Of a stretch of 64,000 nt of DNA, positions 30,756 to 40,343 are shown in pieces. Source of the DNA: Bacillus sp. CECT 9360 (lineage in GTDB: Bacteria; Bacillota; Bacilli; Bacillales; DSM-1321). A program made the translations under genes and the position numbers. The stretch covers positions 186,001 through 250,000 of the forward strand of contig NZ_CAKKNA010000006.1 in the NCBI RefSeq assembly GCF_918741275.1. The letters run 5' to 3'. The notes below the pieces were generated by a model. The model was given only the letters and a program-made list of their open reading frames with translations, did no database searches and was not told the origin of the DNA. Numbering within the stretch: position 1 is the first letter of the stretch; each line of letters starts with the position of its first letter.

Positions 30756-31622
30756 TTAAGTTTCCGACTTGGTACGATGAGACTTTTGGGCTGATTTCAG
30801 TGTATTCTTCATCAGCATCGTAATCGTCATCGGCCCGACGCCTCCTGGAACAGGGGTAATGTAAGAGGCGATTTCCTTAACTTCTTGGAACGAAACGTCG
30901 CCGCATAGCTTGCCTTCATCGTCCCGATTCATCCCGACATCGATCACAATCGCATCTTGCTTTACATGCTCAGCCGTGATCATGTTTCTCCTCCCAACAG
31001 CCACGACGATAATATCCGCCTGTCTCGTATGGTGAGCAAGATCGTTTGTTCGGGAATGACAGTAGGTCACCGTCGCATTTTCATTCAAGAACAGCTGTCC
31101 TGCCGGCTTGCCGACGATATTGCTACGGCCGACCACGACGACATGCTTGCCTTCCAGGTCACTGCCGATATATTTCAGCATTTCTAAAATTCCATATGGG
31201 GTGCAAGGAAGAAACGCATCCTGCCCGGTCATCATTCTGCCAATATTGATTGGATGAAAGCCATCCACATCCTTCTCCGGGGAAATCGCTTCAATGATTT
31301 CTTTTTCATCAATATGCCCCGGGAGCGGCAGCTGCACGAGAATGCCATGGATCGCGTCATCCCCATTCAGTTCTTTAATTTTTTCAACTAGTTGATGCTG
31401 AGTGAGGGAAGCTGGATATTCGATTAGAACGGAATGCATCCCAAGTTCCTGACATGCCTTTTGTTTATTTGTGACATACGTGTGGGAAGCCTGGTTATCG
31501 CCAACCAAAACAACAGCCAAGCCTGGGGTAATATTCTTTGCTTGAAGCTTCTTTACATCCTCCGCTATTCCCTGCCTTACTGCCAGCGCAATTTCTTTAC
31601 CATCAATTATTTTAGCTGTCAT
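30756..31622 (-). CDS. folD: Methylenetetrahydrofolate dehydrogenase/cyclohydrolase FolD
   Basis: This 288-residue bifunctional enzyme interconverts 5,10-methylene-, methenyl- and 10-formyl-tetrahydrofolate. It has the YVTNKQKACQELGM segment with the catalytic Lys, VQLPLPGHIDE, and the NADP fold VVVGRSNIVGKPAGQL. ATG 31622 (MTAKIIDGKEIA) is the start. The frame remains open farther upstream, into the 3' end of nusB, but without support. Confidence 0.96.
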   Translation of the reverse strand: MTAKIIDGKEIALAVRQGIAEDVKKLQAKNITPGLAVVLVGDNQASHTYVTNKQKACQELGMHSVLIEYPASLTQHQLVEKIKELNGDDAIHGILVQLPLPGHIDEKEIIEAISPEKDVDGFHPINIGRMMTGQDAFLPCTPYGILEMLKYIGSDLEGKHVVVVGRSNIVGKPAGQLFLNENATVTYCHSRTNDLAHHTRQADIIVVAVGRRNMITAEHVKQDAIVIDVGMNRDDEGKLCGDVSFQEVKEIASYITPVPGGVGPMTITMLMKNTLKSAQKSHRTKSET

Positions 31623-31680
31623 TTTCCAAGAATTCCTCCCCGAATGAAATGGTGAAAAAGAAACGGCACGTACATCGTGA

Positions 31681-32067
31681 TTACAGCGAGTCTTTGATTT
31701 TTGACAAAACCGCATTCACAAATCGGCTTGATTGGTCATCCCCAAACTTTTTAGCGACTTCAATGCTTTCATCCATGGCGACATTTACCGGAACATCATC
31801 ACTGTAACGCATCTCATAAACGGTAAGCCTGAGAAGGTTGCGGTCAATATTTGCAAGGCGCTCAAGCTTCCAGTTTTCAAGGTTGCTGCGGATCAGGCCG
31901 TCAATCTCTTCCTTTTTGTCAAGGGTACCTTTTACGAGTTTTTCGAAATATTCGTCAGATTCTCCGCCATCCAAAACGCTCACCAGTGCATCCTGAATTT
32001 CCGACTTGCCAATCTCGATCGTATAAAGTGCCTGCAGTGCTTTTTCACGAGCTATTCTTCTTTTCAT
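31681..32067 (-). CDS. nusB: Transcription antitermination factor NusB
   Basis: This 128-residue all-helical protein binds boxA RNA with NusE (S10) in rRNA antitermination. The Arg-rich start (MKRRIAREKALQALY) and ending FVNAVLSKI are typical. Two adjacent ATGs exist; the second (32067) is better spaced from GGAGTAAA. The next gene is folD, 58 bases on. Confidence 0.94.
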   Translation of the reverse strand: MKRRIAREKALQALYTIEIGKSEIQDALVSVLDGGESDEYFEKLVKGTLDKKEEIDGLIRSNLENWKLERLANIDRNLLRLTVYEMRYSDDVPVNVAMDESIEVAKKFGDDQSSRFVNAVLSKIKDSL

Positions 32068-32070
32068 CAT

Positions 32071-32398
32071 TTTACTCCTTTAATATCCACTATTATATAT
32101 GAAAACAAAGACAAAAACGAACATTAAGTATCATTTATTCAAAAATATTAAGTTTTATTAGCCAAACGATAACCAAAGAACTCGTTTTGCCTCAACCTTC
32201 GATTGAAATCACATCTTTTACACTGTATCAGATAATAGTTTGAAGAGGAACAAAAATTCTATGCTTTTATTTCCTATATATTTTGTATGCCTCATAACCA
32301 GGCAAACTAAACTCAGGAAACAAGGTATTTTTAATAGAAAGAGCCCGGCATAAAAAGCCGGGCCTTTCTCTGAAAGGATAATGCTTCATGACAGAATG
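32071..32398. other. Gene-free interval upstream of nusB
   Basis: This 328-base AT-rich stretch separates yqhY from nusB. Apart from the yqhY terminator (32343-32363) I see no ORF with a ribosome site, no repeat and no clear operator. It presumably holds the nusB promoter. Confidence 0.6.
32343..32363 (-). terminator. yqhY terminator
   Basis: A GC-rich 7-bp stem GCCCGGC/GCCGGGC with a 7-base loop is followed on the minus strand by TCTTTCTATT, a moderate T-run. Confidence 0.75.
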
Positions 32399-32812
32399 TT
32401 ACATTTCCTGCTCGATTTCCGTTTCTTGTTTCGCGTTCTCAAATTGGATCCCGACGACATGAACATTCACTTCATCGGCTTCCAAAGCTGTCATATTCAA
32501 TAATGCCTGCCTGATATTATCCTGTACCACCTGGGCTACCTTGGGAATGGAAACACCGAATTTCATGACGCAATATAAGTCTACTTTAATTCCATCGCCT
32601 GATAGGTCTACTTTTACGCCTTTGCCATGATTTTTTTTCCCGAGACGTTCTACGACTCCTGAAGCAAACCCGCCGCGCATCTGAGCCACGCCTTCAACTT
32701 CACCCGCAGCAATTCCGGCGATGACTTCAATGACCTCCGGAGCTATTTCCACTTTGCCTAATCCATTATCACTCTCGTTCATCTCAAGCATTGCACTTTC
32801 CATTTCACTCAT
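32399..32812 (-). CDS. yqhY: Asp23/Gls24 family protein YqhY
   Basis: This 137-residue Asp23/Gls24 (DUF322) protein has the family stretch KVEIAPEVIEVIAGIAAGEVEGVAQM and VDLYCVMKFGVSIPKVAQVVQ. Next to accBC in many Firmicutes it is linked to control of acetyl-CoA carboxylase activity; the mechanism is unclear. It lies 27 bases after accC and should be co-transcribed. Confidence 0.93.
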   Translation of the reverse strand: MSEMESAMLEMNESDNGLGKVEIAPEVIEVIAGIAAGEVEGVAQMRGGFASGVVERLGKKNHGKGVKVDLSGDGIKVDLYCVMKFGVSIPKVAQVVQDNIRQALLNMTALEADEVNVHVVGIQFENAKQETEIEQEM

Positions 32813-32839
32813 TAAAAAGCACCTCCTGTTTCTCTTTCA

Positions 32840-34192
32840 TTATGAATCCATTACATCATATATTTCAAGGAATTTGGTATTAAATTCTCCTGAGACGAAC
32901 TGTTCATGCTGAAGCAGTTTAATATGAAACGGAATGGTCGTATGAACGCCCTCAATCGCAAACTCACTTAATGCGCGTTTCATTTTTTCGATGGCTTCTT
33001 CCCTCGTCGCCGCGTGGACGATCAATTTCGCGATCATCGAATCATAATATGGAGGAATGGAGTAGCCCGGATATGCGGCAGAATCCACCCTTACACCAAA
33101 TCCGCCCGGGGGCAGGTACATTTGGATCTGCCCGGCAGACGGCATAAAATTCTTTTCGGGGTTTTCCGCGTTGATGCGACATTCAATCGCCCATCCGTTA
33201 AAAGTAACATCCTCTTGTTTCAAACTCAGTCTTTTTCCGGATGCCACATAAATCTGTTCCTTGATTAGATCAACTCCCGTCACCATTTCAGTAACTGGAT
33301 GCTCTACCTGGATACGGGTATTCATTTCCATAAAGTAAAATTTACGGTCCTTATAATCATAGATAAATTCGACTGTTCCTGCTCCCGAATAGTCCACAGC
33401 CACCGCTGCCTTTACAGCCGCAGTCCCCATCTCCTCGCGCATTTCACTATCCAAAGCCGGAGAAGGAGTCTCTTCAACCAGTTTTTGCAAGCGTCGTTGA
33501 ATCGTACAATCCCGCTCACCCAAGTGGATGGCGTTTCCGTGTGAATCGGCCATCACCTGGATTTCAACGTGACGGAAATCTTCAATATACTTTTCAATAT
33601 AGACCCCGGCATTGCCGAACGCGGTCATGGCTTCCTGTTGGGTAATGCGGAGACCTTTAATCAGATCATCCTCGGTTCTCGCAACACGGATTCCTTTTCC
33701 GCCTCCGCCAGCAGTAGCCTTTAGGATGACCGGATAACCGATTTTTTCTGCTAGTTTTATCGCTTCATCATTATCTTTGATAATGCCTTGTGATCCGGGA
33801 ACAATCGGTACTCCCGCTTTGCGCATCGTTTCCCTCGCAACATCCTTTGTGCCCATTTTTGAAATCGCCTCGGGGGACGGACCTACAAAAATGATTCCAC
33901 ACTCACGGCACAGGTCAGCGAAATCCGAGTTTTCAGCCAAGAATCCATAACCGGGATGAATGGCATCCGAACCGGTAAGCTTTGCCGTGCTGATAATGTT
34001 CGTGAAATTAAGGTAACTGTCTTTGGATGCAGTCGGACCTATACAATATGCCTCATCTGCAAGCTGGACATGAAGCGCCTCTCTGTCGGCTTCAGAAAAG
34101 ACAGCGACCGTCTCAATGCCCAATTCCTTGCAGGCCCGGATAATACGGACGGCAATTTCACCGCGGTTTGCGATCAGTAGCTTTTTAATCAT
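32840..34192 (-). CDS. accC: Acetyl-CoA carboxylase, biotin carboxylase subunit
   Basis: This 450-residue ATP-grasp enzyme carboxylates biotin on AccB. The N-terminal fold [16 protein letters not shown], the Gly-rich ATP loop [14 protein letters not shown] and the [15 protein letters not shown] catalytic segment are intact. It follows accB by 13 bases and precedes yqhY. Confidence 0.97.
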   Translation of the reverse strand: MIKKLLIANRGEIAVRIIRACKELGIETVAVFSEADREALHVQLADEAYCIGPTASKDSYLNFTNIISTAKLTGSDAIHPGYGFLAENSDFADLCRECGIIFVGPSPEAISKMGTKDVARETMRKAGVPIVPGSQGIIKDNDEAIKLAEKIGYPVILKATAGGGGKGIRVARTEDDLIKGLRITQQEAMTAFGNAGVYIEKYIEDFRHVEIQVMADSHGNAIHLGERDCTIQRRLQKLVEETPSPALDSEMREEMGTAAVKAAVAVDYSGAGTVEFIYDYKDRKFYFMEMNTRIQVEHPVTEMVTGVDLIKEQIYVASGKRLSLKQEDVTFNGWAIECRINAENPEKNFMPSAGQIQMYLPPGGFGVRVDSAAYPGYSIPPYYDSMIAKLIVHAATREEAIEKMKRALSEFAIEGVHTTIPFHIKLLQHEQFVSGEFNTKFLEIYDVMDS

Positions 34193-34205
34193 CTGTAACA
34201 GCTCC

Positions 34206-34697
34206 TTATTCAGGCTTAACTAAAAACAATGGCTGGCCATATTCGACTAATTGGCCATCACTCACTAATATTTCGACGATTTCCCCTTCAATTTCCGCTT
34301 CGATTTCGTTAAACAGTTTCATCGCTTCAACAATGCAAACGATCGAATCCTTTTTGACCTTCGATCCAGCTTTAACATATATGTCTTCATCAGGAGAAGG
34401 AGACTGATAGAATGTTCCGACCATCGGTGATACAATTTTATGTAAATTTTCTTGATTGGACTCCTGTGTCTCCTGAGCGGGAGCGGATGCAACAACCGCG
34501 GCTTTCTCCTGCTTTACAGGCTGTTCCTGTACCGGAACTTGGGCCTGTACCGTTTCAGCGATGACAGAAACCGGTTGTTCCTGAGCTGCTTTCTTTTTCA
34601 TTTTAATTTTTGTTCCATCTTGCTCATAAACAAATTCATTAATGTTTGATTGATCAATCAATTTAATAAGTTCACGAATTTCTTGTACCTTTAACAT
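34206..34697 (-). CDS. accB: Acetyl-CoA carboxylase, biotin carboxyl carrier protein
   Basis: The 163-residue carrier has an N-terminal helical segment, a Gln/Val/Pro/Ala-rich linker (40-85) and a C-terminal biotinyl domain with [12 protein letters not shown]; biotin is attached to Lys127. It is the first gene of accB-accC-yqhY and serves fatty acid synthesis. Confidence 0.96.
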   Translation of the reverse strand: MLKVQEIRELIKLIDQSNINEFVYEQDGTKIKMKKKAAQEQPVSVIAETVQAQVPVQEQPVKQEKAAVVASAPAQETQESNQENLHKIVSPMVGTFYQSPSPDEDIYVKAGSKVKKDSIVCIVEAMKLFNEIEAEIEGEIVEILVSDGQLVEYGQPLFLVKPE

Positions 34698-34823
34698 TAC
34701 GGCACCCCTTGTCTATTTTTTTAACAGATCATTTCGAAGGAATCATCCAGACTTATCGGTAAATTTATGACTAGATACTAATATCATACGATAATAGCTT
34801 GCCAAAATTCAATACATAGTCTT

Positions 34824-35023
34824 AACTATATAAGTTGAATGAATGATTTAATTTTGGCTCATTCATGTGAAACCAGAGTTTCACATGCCTTTCAGCAAAG
34901 CTGAAAGGTTGCTCCAACAGGATAGGCCGAGAGAAAGCTCGCTTTCTCCCCGGCCTATCCTGTTGGAGCTTAAATGAGCCAAAAATTTATTAATGCGTAA
35001 TCTTTAGTTCAACTTATATAGTT
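34824..35023. mobile_element. MITE-like element of nested perfect hairpins
   Basis: This 200-bp gene-free element is bounded by perfect 16-bp terminal inverted repeats (AACTATATAAGTTGAA at 34824-34839 and its complement at 35008-35023). A second perfect 12-bp pair lies inside (34852-34863 with 34973-34984). Within that are three perfect hairpins: a 10-bp stem with a 4-base loop (34864-34887), a 9-bp stem with a 3-base loop (34888-34908), and a 19-bp stem capped by a further 8-bp stem (34911-34969). The flanks TTA/TTA may be a short target duplication. The architecture suits a miniature inverted-repeat transposable element or a structured RNA. Confidence 0.7.
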
Positions 35024-35079
35024 TAACACTCCTTTTATTTCACCTGCAAAGTTTTGGCTGACAAAGGGTGCAAGAAACA

Positions 35080-35111
35080 TAAGAAAACGCTTAGGTTTAT
35101 AACCAAGCGTT
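35080..35111 (-). terminator. spoIIIA operon terminator
   Basis: An imperfect stem AACGCTT..AAGCGTT with an inner GGTT/ACC pairing (35086-35111) is followed on the minus strand by TTTTCTT, 20 bases after spoIIIAH. Confidence 0.75.
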
Positions 35112-35131
35112 CATTTATAGAAAGAATCCAA

Positions 35132-35734
35132 TTATTTTTTCGGTTGGAATGCGACCGCCACATTGTGCATACTTTCCAATTCATCATTTACAAGCCTGAT
35201 GATATTGTTGGCGGCAGAGGCATTGGCTTTATCTGCTTTTACGGTAATGTTAACATCCTTACCTTTCACTCGAACAAGCGCGGCGTCGTAATTCATCGCT
35301 TCAATTAACGATTCAATGATTTGTTCTTTTTCATCAATCTCACTCAATTCTTTAATCGATGCCGCTGCCTTGCTTCTTTCTTCCGCCGAGATCTCAGTAT
35401 CTGCCATGACTAACGTCAATTCCTCTTTTTGTTTGGCGCGGCTATCCTGAATTTCCATACGCAGTATCGCGAAAGTATCATCGTCCGTTTGTTCAGTCAC
35501 GACAGTAGCACCCGATTTGCTTTCTTTTTCGGCGGCCGGCTCTCCTGTATTTTCTTTTTCAGCTTGTTTGGTCTCGGTCTGCTGTTTGGTCTCGGTCTGC
35601 TGTTTGTCCTCTTTTTGCTCAGTGGCTACCATATTTGAAGAATCCTTTGGCGGCGCGGTCAAATAGTAGACAGATAATACAACGACAAGGCTTAACATCG
35701 TCAATAACCAAACGGTTTGTTTTTTTAATAACAT
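35132..35734 (-). CDS. spoIIIAH: Stage III sporulation protein AH
   Basis: This 200-residue protein has one N-terminal membrane helix (about 6-26), a repetitive Lys/Gln/Glu/Thr-rich linker and a C-terminal YscJ/FliF-like ring-building domain (about 100-195). Made in the mother cell, it binds forespore SpoIIQ and forms a channel or feeding tube across the engulfment membranes. It is the last gene of spoIIIA. The linker contains a short internal duplication (QQTETK twice). Confidence 0.96.
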   Translation of the reverse strand: MLLKKQTVWLLTMLSLVVVLSVYYLTAPPKDSSNMVATEQKEDKQQTETKQQTETKQAEKENTGEPAAEKESKSGATVVTEQTDDDTFAILRMEIQDSRAKQKEELTLVMADTEISAEERSKAAASIKELSEIDEKEQIIESLIEAMNYDAALVRVKGKDVNITVKADKANASAANNIIRLVNDELESMHNVAVAFQPKK

Positions 35735-35748
35735 GGATTTCTTCCCCC

Positions 35749-36408
35749 TTATTTTTTAGGCATTACCGAAACCCTGTGGCTCGGTACGTCAAGTGACCTT
35801 GTAACTGCTTCGATGATCCACTTTTTTATCTGGATATTCTCAGCACCCTTTGCTACGACCAGGACACCGCGAATTTTTGGTTTTTTCGTTTCTAAAACAA
35901 TTGGGCCTTCTTTCTCACCACTTTTTATAATGACGAGCTGCTCATCAATATTCGAATCTTCGACTGTCCGTTTGCCGCCGTCCTGATCCGTTTCTTCCGT
36001 GATTTGCTTTTGCGTGACCTTGTTTTTTTCAAAGATTTTCTGTTCGGAAGCATCCACGTTTACAACTACTTTGACATCATCAACGCCTGAAATCGCTTCA
36101 AGCGCTTCCTTCATTTCGGTTTGCAAATATTTCTCATAATCCTTAATCGATTTGATTTCCACTTGTTCTTTCCGGCCGAATGCCGGCACTTCCTCTTCCG
36201 ACTCTTTGTCATTGAAAGCAGGCATTGCATCGTTTGGATCCATTTTGGTCTGATCGGTTGTCAAAAAGTTCCCTGCGGTCATGATTCCGACTCCAATAAT
36301 AAGGACCACGAAAACGTAAGCATAGAGTGAAGGTTTTTTCTCTTTTGGTTCCCCATCTTTAATGAATAGTTTGTAAAGCCAGGTTATAGGACCTTTATCA
36401 TTTTTCAA
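35749..36408 (-). CDS. spoIIIAG: Stage III sporulation protein AG
   Basis: The 219-residue protein has one membrane helix (about 27-47) and an extracellular ring-forming domain related to secretin and YscJ modules. Starting at TTG 36408, it overlaps the spoIIIAF stop as TTGA. It is a structural part of the SpoIIIA-SpoIIQ complex. Confidence 0.95.
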   Translation of the reverse strand: MKNDKGPITWLYKLFIKDGEPKEKKPSLYAYVFVVLIIGVGIMTAGNFLTTDQTKMDPNDAMPAFNDKESEEEVPAFGRKEQVEIKSIKDYEKYLQTEMKEALEAISGVDDVKVVVNVDASEQKIFEKNKVTQKQITEETDQDGGKRTVEDSNIDEQLVIIKSGEKEGPIVLETKKPKIRGVLVVAKGAENIQIKKWIIEAVTRSLDVPSHRVSVMPKK

Positions 36409-37028
36409 TTTTTCCAGCCACTCCCTTCCCCGGCTATTTCAATCACTTGTTCATCTACGGACCAATTCGCTGCGAGAAATTTTTTAATCTCGTCCAAGTT
36501 GGCAGGCTGTTTCTGCGGAGCTGTGTCCCCTGTATTGATTTCTATTTTCGTGACAACCTCTACTGAGTCTGTTTCACTCTTTGCTTTGTCCAATTCCAGT
36601 ACAATCTTTTCTAAGTCCTCCGGCATCTCAGGTTGTTTAGCATTTTTTACTTCTAAATGAATGGATTGAATTTCCATTTCGTACTTCGCTATCAACTCCT
36701 CTTCCACTCCTGCCTTCAACCCGACAGCCATTTGTTCTAAAATATATGCATGTTGTGAGGCTTGTATTTCTTTTTTCTTCATTTCTGTTAAATTTTCCAG
36801 ATTCTTTTGCTCACCCTTCTGGAAAGAAGCCGTTGCTTCTGCCAGCAATTGATCAAAATCGGTGTTAAATAAGGAAAGCACCGGCGATATGATAACCGCA
36901 ATCAGCAAGAGACCAATGACCATCTTCGCATACTTCTGCATCGCCGAGCTCGGGAGCAGCATATCAATGACAGTGGCTAGTAACACAAACAAAATGATAT
37001 TCGTAATCCATCCCGTTAAAAATTCCAA
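36405..37028 (-). CDS. spoIIIAF: Stage III sporulation protein AF
   Basis: The 207-residue protein has two N-terminal membrane helices (about 3-25 and 33-52) and a soluble C-terminal domain. The start is taken as TTG 37028: AAAGGAG lies 8 bases upstream and MEFLTGW resembles the N-terminus I recall for B. subtilis (MSFLTEW). An upstream in-frame start at 37049 would overlap spoIIIAE. Confidence 0.92.
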   Translation of the reverse strand: MEFLTGWITNIILFVLLATVIDMLLPSSAMQKYAKMVIGLLLIAVIISPVLSLFNTDFDQLLAEATASFQKGEQKNLENLTEMKKKEIQASQHAYILEQMAVGLKAGVEEELIAKYEMEIQSIHLEVKNAKQPEMPEDLEKIVLELDKAKSETDSVEVVTKIEINTGDTAPQKQPANLDEIKKFLAANWSVDEQVIEIAGEGSGWKN

Positions 37029-37045
37029 TGCTCCTGCTCCTTTCC

Positions 37046-38239
37046 TCACCTCACCATGAGCGTAATATTTCCGGCCGCTATAATAATCGTTATGCTTAGA
37101 AAAAACATAAGCGATACAATAGCCAGAGCCGCAAAAATATAAATCATGCTTTTGCTGATAATATCGAGACAGTTGATCACCGGTCCTCCGCCAAGCGGCT
37201 GCAAAAGCCCCGCTGCAAGCTTATAGATGAAGGAGACAATCAATATCTTGATGGCCGGAAAGGCCGTGATCATAAGCAGGATCGCCATACCTGCCACCCC
37301 CACGGTATTTTTCAAGAGGACGGATGCATTAATAACAGTATCTGTAGCATCCGTAAACATTCTCCCGATCACCGGTATGAAATTGCCGGTAATAAACTTC
37401 GCGGTTCTTAATGTTATCCCGTCAGCAACAGCCGATGTGGCTCCCTGAACGGAAATGACACCGAGAAAAACGGTCATGAAAGCTCCAAGAATCCCGATTC
37501 CAAAGTTTCGAAGCAGCTGGGCAAGCTGTGTCACTTTATATTGGTCCGTCAACGTGCTGACAATGCTGAGAAGTGCTGAGAGAAACAGCAGCGGCAGGAC
37601 GACATATTGAACCAAGATCCCGCTCGTGTTCATGAGAAAGAAAAGCACCGGATGAAAGAATCCCGCCGAGATTACACCGCCCGAAGCGGCAATCAAAGCG
37701 AGCAGCAAAGGGATCAACGCCATCAGAAAGGAAATCATTAAATCGATTGTTTCCTTCGTATAGGTAATGGCGACATGAAAGCTGTTAAGTGCGAGAATAA
37801 TCAGCACCATATATACAATCGCATAGGCAACTTTACTGATGGAACTTTGTTCAAAGGCATTTTGGAGCGACTGGAGAAACATGCTGAACACAGTAAGCAA
37901 TATCAATGAGCCAAGCAGCTTACCATTTACAATCAATTCATGGAAAATGAATTTTCCCAATCCCTTAAACCATTCCGCGAATGAAAACTGCTTTTCCCCG
38001 CTGATAAAATCCATGAAGCTGCCTTTTTGGCTTTCCGGCAAAAAACCTCCGTATTCAGAGATGACATCATCCCAATATTGTTTCAGCTCGTCCACTCCGA
38101 GCTTGTCGATTTGAGACTGAACAAGCTCCGATTGCATAATGGGTTCTGTTTCAGCGGCGGGGGAGGCAAGGACCGTGCTGCCCTGAAAAAAAAAGAGGAA
38201 AAGCAGCATGAGCGATAGGTAGTATATTTTTGGCTTCAT
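37046..38239 (-). CDS. spoIIIAE: Stage III sporulation protein AE
   Basis: The 397-residue polytopic membrane protein has a cleavable signal peptide (about 1-26) and several membrane helices from about residue 110 on. It is the largest integral membrane component of the SpoIIIA complex. Typical stretches are QYWDDVISEYGGFLPE and PLGGGPVINCLDIISK. Confidence 0.96.
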   Translation of the reverse strand: MKPKIYYLSLMLLFLFFFQGSTVLASPAAETEPIMQSELVQSQIDKLGVDELKQYWDDVISEYGGFLPESQKGSFMDFISGEKQFSFAEWFKGLGKFIFHELIVNGKLLGSLILLTVFSMFLQSLQNAFEQSSISKVAYAIVYMVLIILALNSFHVAITYTKETIDLMISFLMALIPLLLALIAASGGVISAGFFHPVLFFLMNTSGILVQYVVLPLLFLSALLSIVSTLTDQYKVTQLAQLLRNFGIGILGAFMTVFLGVISVQGATSAVADGITLRTAKFITGNFIPVIGRMFTDATDTVINASVLLKNTVGVAGMAILLMITAFPAIKILIVSFIYKLAAGLLQPLGGGPVINCLDIISKSMIYIFAALAIVSLMFFLSITIIIAAGNITLMVR

Positions 38240-38275
38240 ATATTCACCTCACCTGTAATTAACAGATACCGTCTG

Positions 38276-38671
38276 TCAGCTCGGAATCATCTTAATAATC
38301 GTTTCGATGATGACTGTCAGAATCGGGATCGCCATTGCCAAAATCAATATTTTGCCGGCGAGTTCAATCTTTGAAGCAAGCGATCCTTGTCCGGCATCTT
38401 TCGTTATCTGGGAGGCAAACTCGGCAATATAAGCAATCCCAACAATCTTTAGAATCGTTTCAAGATACACCATATTGACATTGGCATTGACTGCGATTTT
38501 TTCGAGCATCTGAATGATTTCATGAATTTTATCCGCCAAAAAAAGAAAGATCGAACAACCGACAAAGACCACCAGCAGGAAGGCAAAATTCGGCTTTTGC
38601 TCCTTGATGATAAGGGCGAGGAAGGTGGCCACCAATGCGATCCCGGCTATTTTGATAATTTCAATGGCCAT
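38276..38671 (-). CDS. spoIIIAD: Stage III sporulation protein AD
   Basis: The 131-residue membrane protein starts at ATG 38671 (MAIEIIKIAG), in line with the family. The frame is open upstream but overlaps spoIIIAC. Conserved ANVNMVYLETILKIVGIAYIAEF and KDAGQGSLASKIELAGK are present. Confidence 0.95.
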   Translation of the reverse strand: MAIEIIKIAGIALVATFLALIIKEQKPNFAFLLVVFVGCSIFLFLADKIHEIIQMLEKIAVNANVNMVYLETILKIVGIAYIAEFASQITKDAGQGSLASKIELAGKILILAMAIPILTVIIETIIKMIPS

Positions 38672-38678
38672 CCCCTCC

Positions 38679-38882
38679 CTACTGAAACAAAAACACAGAT
38701 TTGATTTTCTGGAAGAGATTCTCCACGATCGACGCAACCATGAATAAGATATAAATAAAACCAAAAAGGGTGACCCATTGAGCGTATTCCTTTTTTCCGA
38801 CCTGATCCAAAATTGTATGCAAAAAAGCCACTACAATTCCGACACCGGCAATTTTAAATATGATGTCTACATCCATGCCCAT
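38679..38882 (-). CDS. spoIIIAC: Stage III sporulation protein AC
   Basis: This 67-residue protein has two membrane helices. Its start (MGMDVDIIFKIAGVGIVVAFLH) is characteristic; GGAGG lies 7 bases before ATG 38882. It sits between spoIIIAB and spoIIIAD. Confidence 0.95.
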   Translation of the reverse strand: MGMDVDIIFKIAGVGIVVAFLHTILDQVGKKEYAQWVTLFGFIYILFMVASIVENLFQKIKSVFLFQ

Positions 38883-38903
38883 CTCATTTCCTCCCGTATC
38901 TGC

Positions 38904-39419
38904 CTACATTAGCAAAATTATTAATAACAAGCCGGATAGAAAGCCAAGGCTTTTGACCATTTTTTCGTATTTTCCCTGCCGGTCGATCGCGTCGTTCTCG
39001 AACCGTTCCAAATGCGTCATCGTGAGCTGTATCTGTTTTTGCTGATGATATCTATCATGCCTGCCGAGTGTTTCACCAAATTGGGATAGAATTTCAAATT
39101 CCCCCTGTTTTAATGCAAGCCATTTCCATATCTCTTTTAAGGACTCATCCCAGGCATCCTTCACAGTCGTTTCGCCTGAAGTAAGACGGTTAGCGAACGA
39201 TTCAAAAAACCATGAGAGCGGTTTAGGCATTTGCTTCGAAAGCTTAAAGGCTGCTTCCGCGAGAGGAGTATGACCATACATAATTTCTGCTTCCAGCGAT
39301 TGCAAAGCCACCTTCAGCTGCCTTAGCTGGCGCGGCCGCTGGCTCAAATGTCTGGAAGCTTCAAATCCAGTCCAGGTCGTGGCTAAAATAATGATTGCCG
39401 CACCTATTAGCTTAAACAT
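38904..39419 (-). CDS. spoIIIAB: Stage III sporulation protein AB
   Basis: The 171-residue protein has membrane helices at both ends (about 3-20 and 153-170) and a helical middle, like the type II secretion protein GspF domain it is related to. It follows spoIIIAA with no gap. Confidence 0.95.
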   Translation of the reverse strand: MFKLIGAAIIILATTWTGFEASRHLSQRPRQLRQLKVALQSLEAEIMYGHTPLAEAAFKLSKQMPKPLSWFFESFANRLTSGETTVKDAWDESLKEIWKWLALKQGEFEILSQFGETLGRHDRYHQQKQIQLTMTHLERFENDAIDRQGKYEKMVKSLGFLSGLLLIILLM

Positions 39420-40343
39420 CTATGAAACCCCCAGTTTCCGTGAAATAGGCTGACCCCGGGCATCCAGAACGGTTGAAATTCTCCCTCCATCTTCATCTCT
39501 TTTTAATTCAATGAATCTTTCGAATATGTTCTGTTCAAGGATATGGGCAATATTCGGACGTTTTTTAACATCCTCCAATGAATGCCCGTGAGTGGTGATG
39601 ATCAGCTTGATCCCCGCATTCACCGCTTCCAACACGGCCATCGTATCTTCAGCCCGGCCAATTTCATCGACGACGAGAACATCCGGAGACATCGATCGGA
39701 TCATCATCATCATTCCTTCTGCCTTTGGACAGCCGTCAAGCACATCCATCCTCGGACCAAATTCCAGCTGCGGCACCCCATGGACCGCGCCTGCAATTTC
39801 CGAACGTTCATCAACAACTCCTACCTTATTCGGCTGAATCTGATTTCGTTCATCTCCACCTGAAATAATGCGCGCGATGTCCCGGAGCAAAGTCGTCTTA
39901 CCGCTTTGCGGTGCACCGATGATCATGGTATGTTGCCATCCTCCCATGAATAGATAGGGAATCAAGCCTTGCGCAGCACCGATTTTCTGCCTGGCTATCC
40001 TTATGTTAAAAGAGGAGACATCCCTGATCGCTTTAACAGCACCATTCTCCAGGATAACTTTGCCGGCCAGGCCCACTCTATGTCCTCCTGCAACCGTTAT
40101 ATAACCTCGTTTCAATTCTTCCTCAAGCGTATATAAAGAAAATTGGCTCAGACGACTGAGCAATCCTTGAGCATCCGCAGCACTCACCAGGTACGGCATA
40201 AAAGATGGCCTGCCGCCGATAATGATTTCAAGAGGCCTCCCGACACGGATGCGAAGCTCTTCGATTTTTTCGGCCTCGGCCGGTGGAACAGACCTTAGCT
40301 GTTCATGAATCTTTTTCGGCAAAAGTGACAGGACACTTTCCAT
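39420..40343 (-). CDS. spoIIIAA: Stage III sporulation ATPase SpoIIIAA
   Basis: This 307-residue AAA+ ATPase is related to secretion ATPases. Walker A is GAPQSGKT (143-150), and DVLVVDEIGR gives Walker B. It probably energises the SpoIIIA complex during engulfment. It is the first gene of the eight-gene operon. The sigma-E promoter should lie within or beside the repeat array upstream, since only about 107 bases separate the start from the array edge. Confidence 0.96.
   Translation of the reverse strand: MESVLSLLPKKIHEQLRSVPPAEAEKIEELRIRVGRPLEIIIGGRPSFMPYLVSAADAQGLLSRLSQFSLYTLEEELKRGYITVAGGHRVGLAGKVILENGAVKAIRDVSSFNIRIARQKIGAAQGLIPYLFMGGWQHTMIIGAPQSGKTTLLRDIARIISGGDERNQIQPNKVGVVDERSEIAGAVHGVPQLEFGPRMDVLDGCPKAEGMMMMIRSMSPDVLVVDEIGRAEDTMAVLEAVNAGIKLIITTHGHSLEDVKKRPNIAHILEQNIFERFIELKRDEDGGRISTVLDARGQPISRKLGVS

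Larger units (their letters stand above)
34698..35131. other. Intergenic interval holding the MITE-like element
   Basis: This 434-base gap between spoIIIAH and accB has no ORF with a ribosome site. Most of it is the nested-hairpin element at 34824-35023. The spoIIIAH terminator follows at 35086-35111. The accB promoter should lie between 34698 and 34824, but no clear -35/-10 pair is seen. Confidence 0.7.

Noticed and set aside
34852..34984. Reading the nested hairpins upstream of accB as an attenuator or T-box
   Set aside because: No specifier loop, no TGG-type T-box sequence and no T-run after the last stem; the terminal inverted repeats point to an element instead.
36405..37049. SpoIIIAF starting at 37049
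   Set aside because: That start overlaps spoIIIAE and lacks a spaced ribosome site; TTG 37028 has AAAGGAG and a family-like N-terminus.
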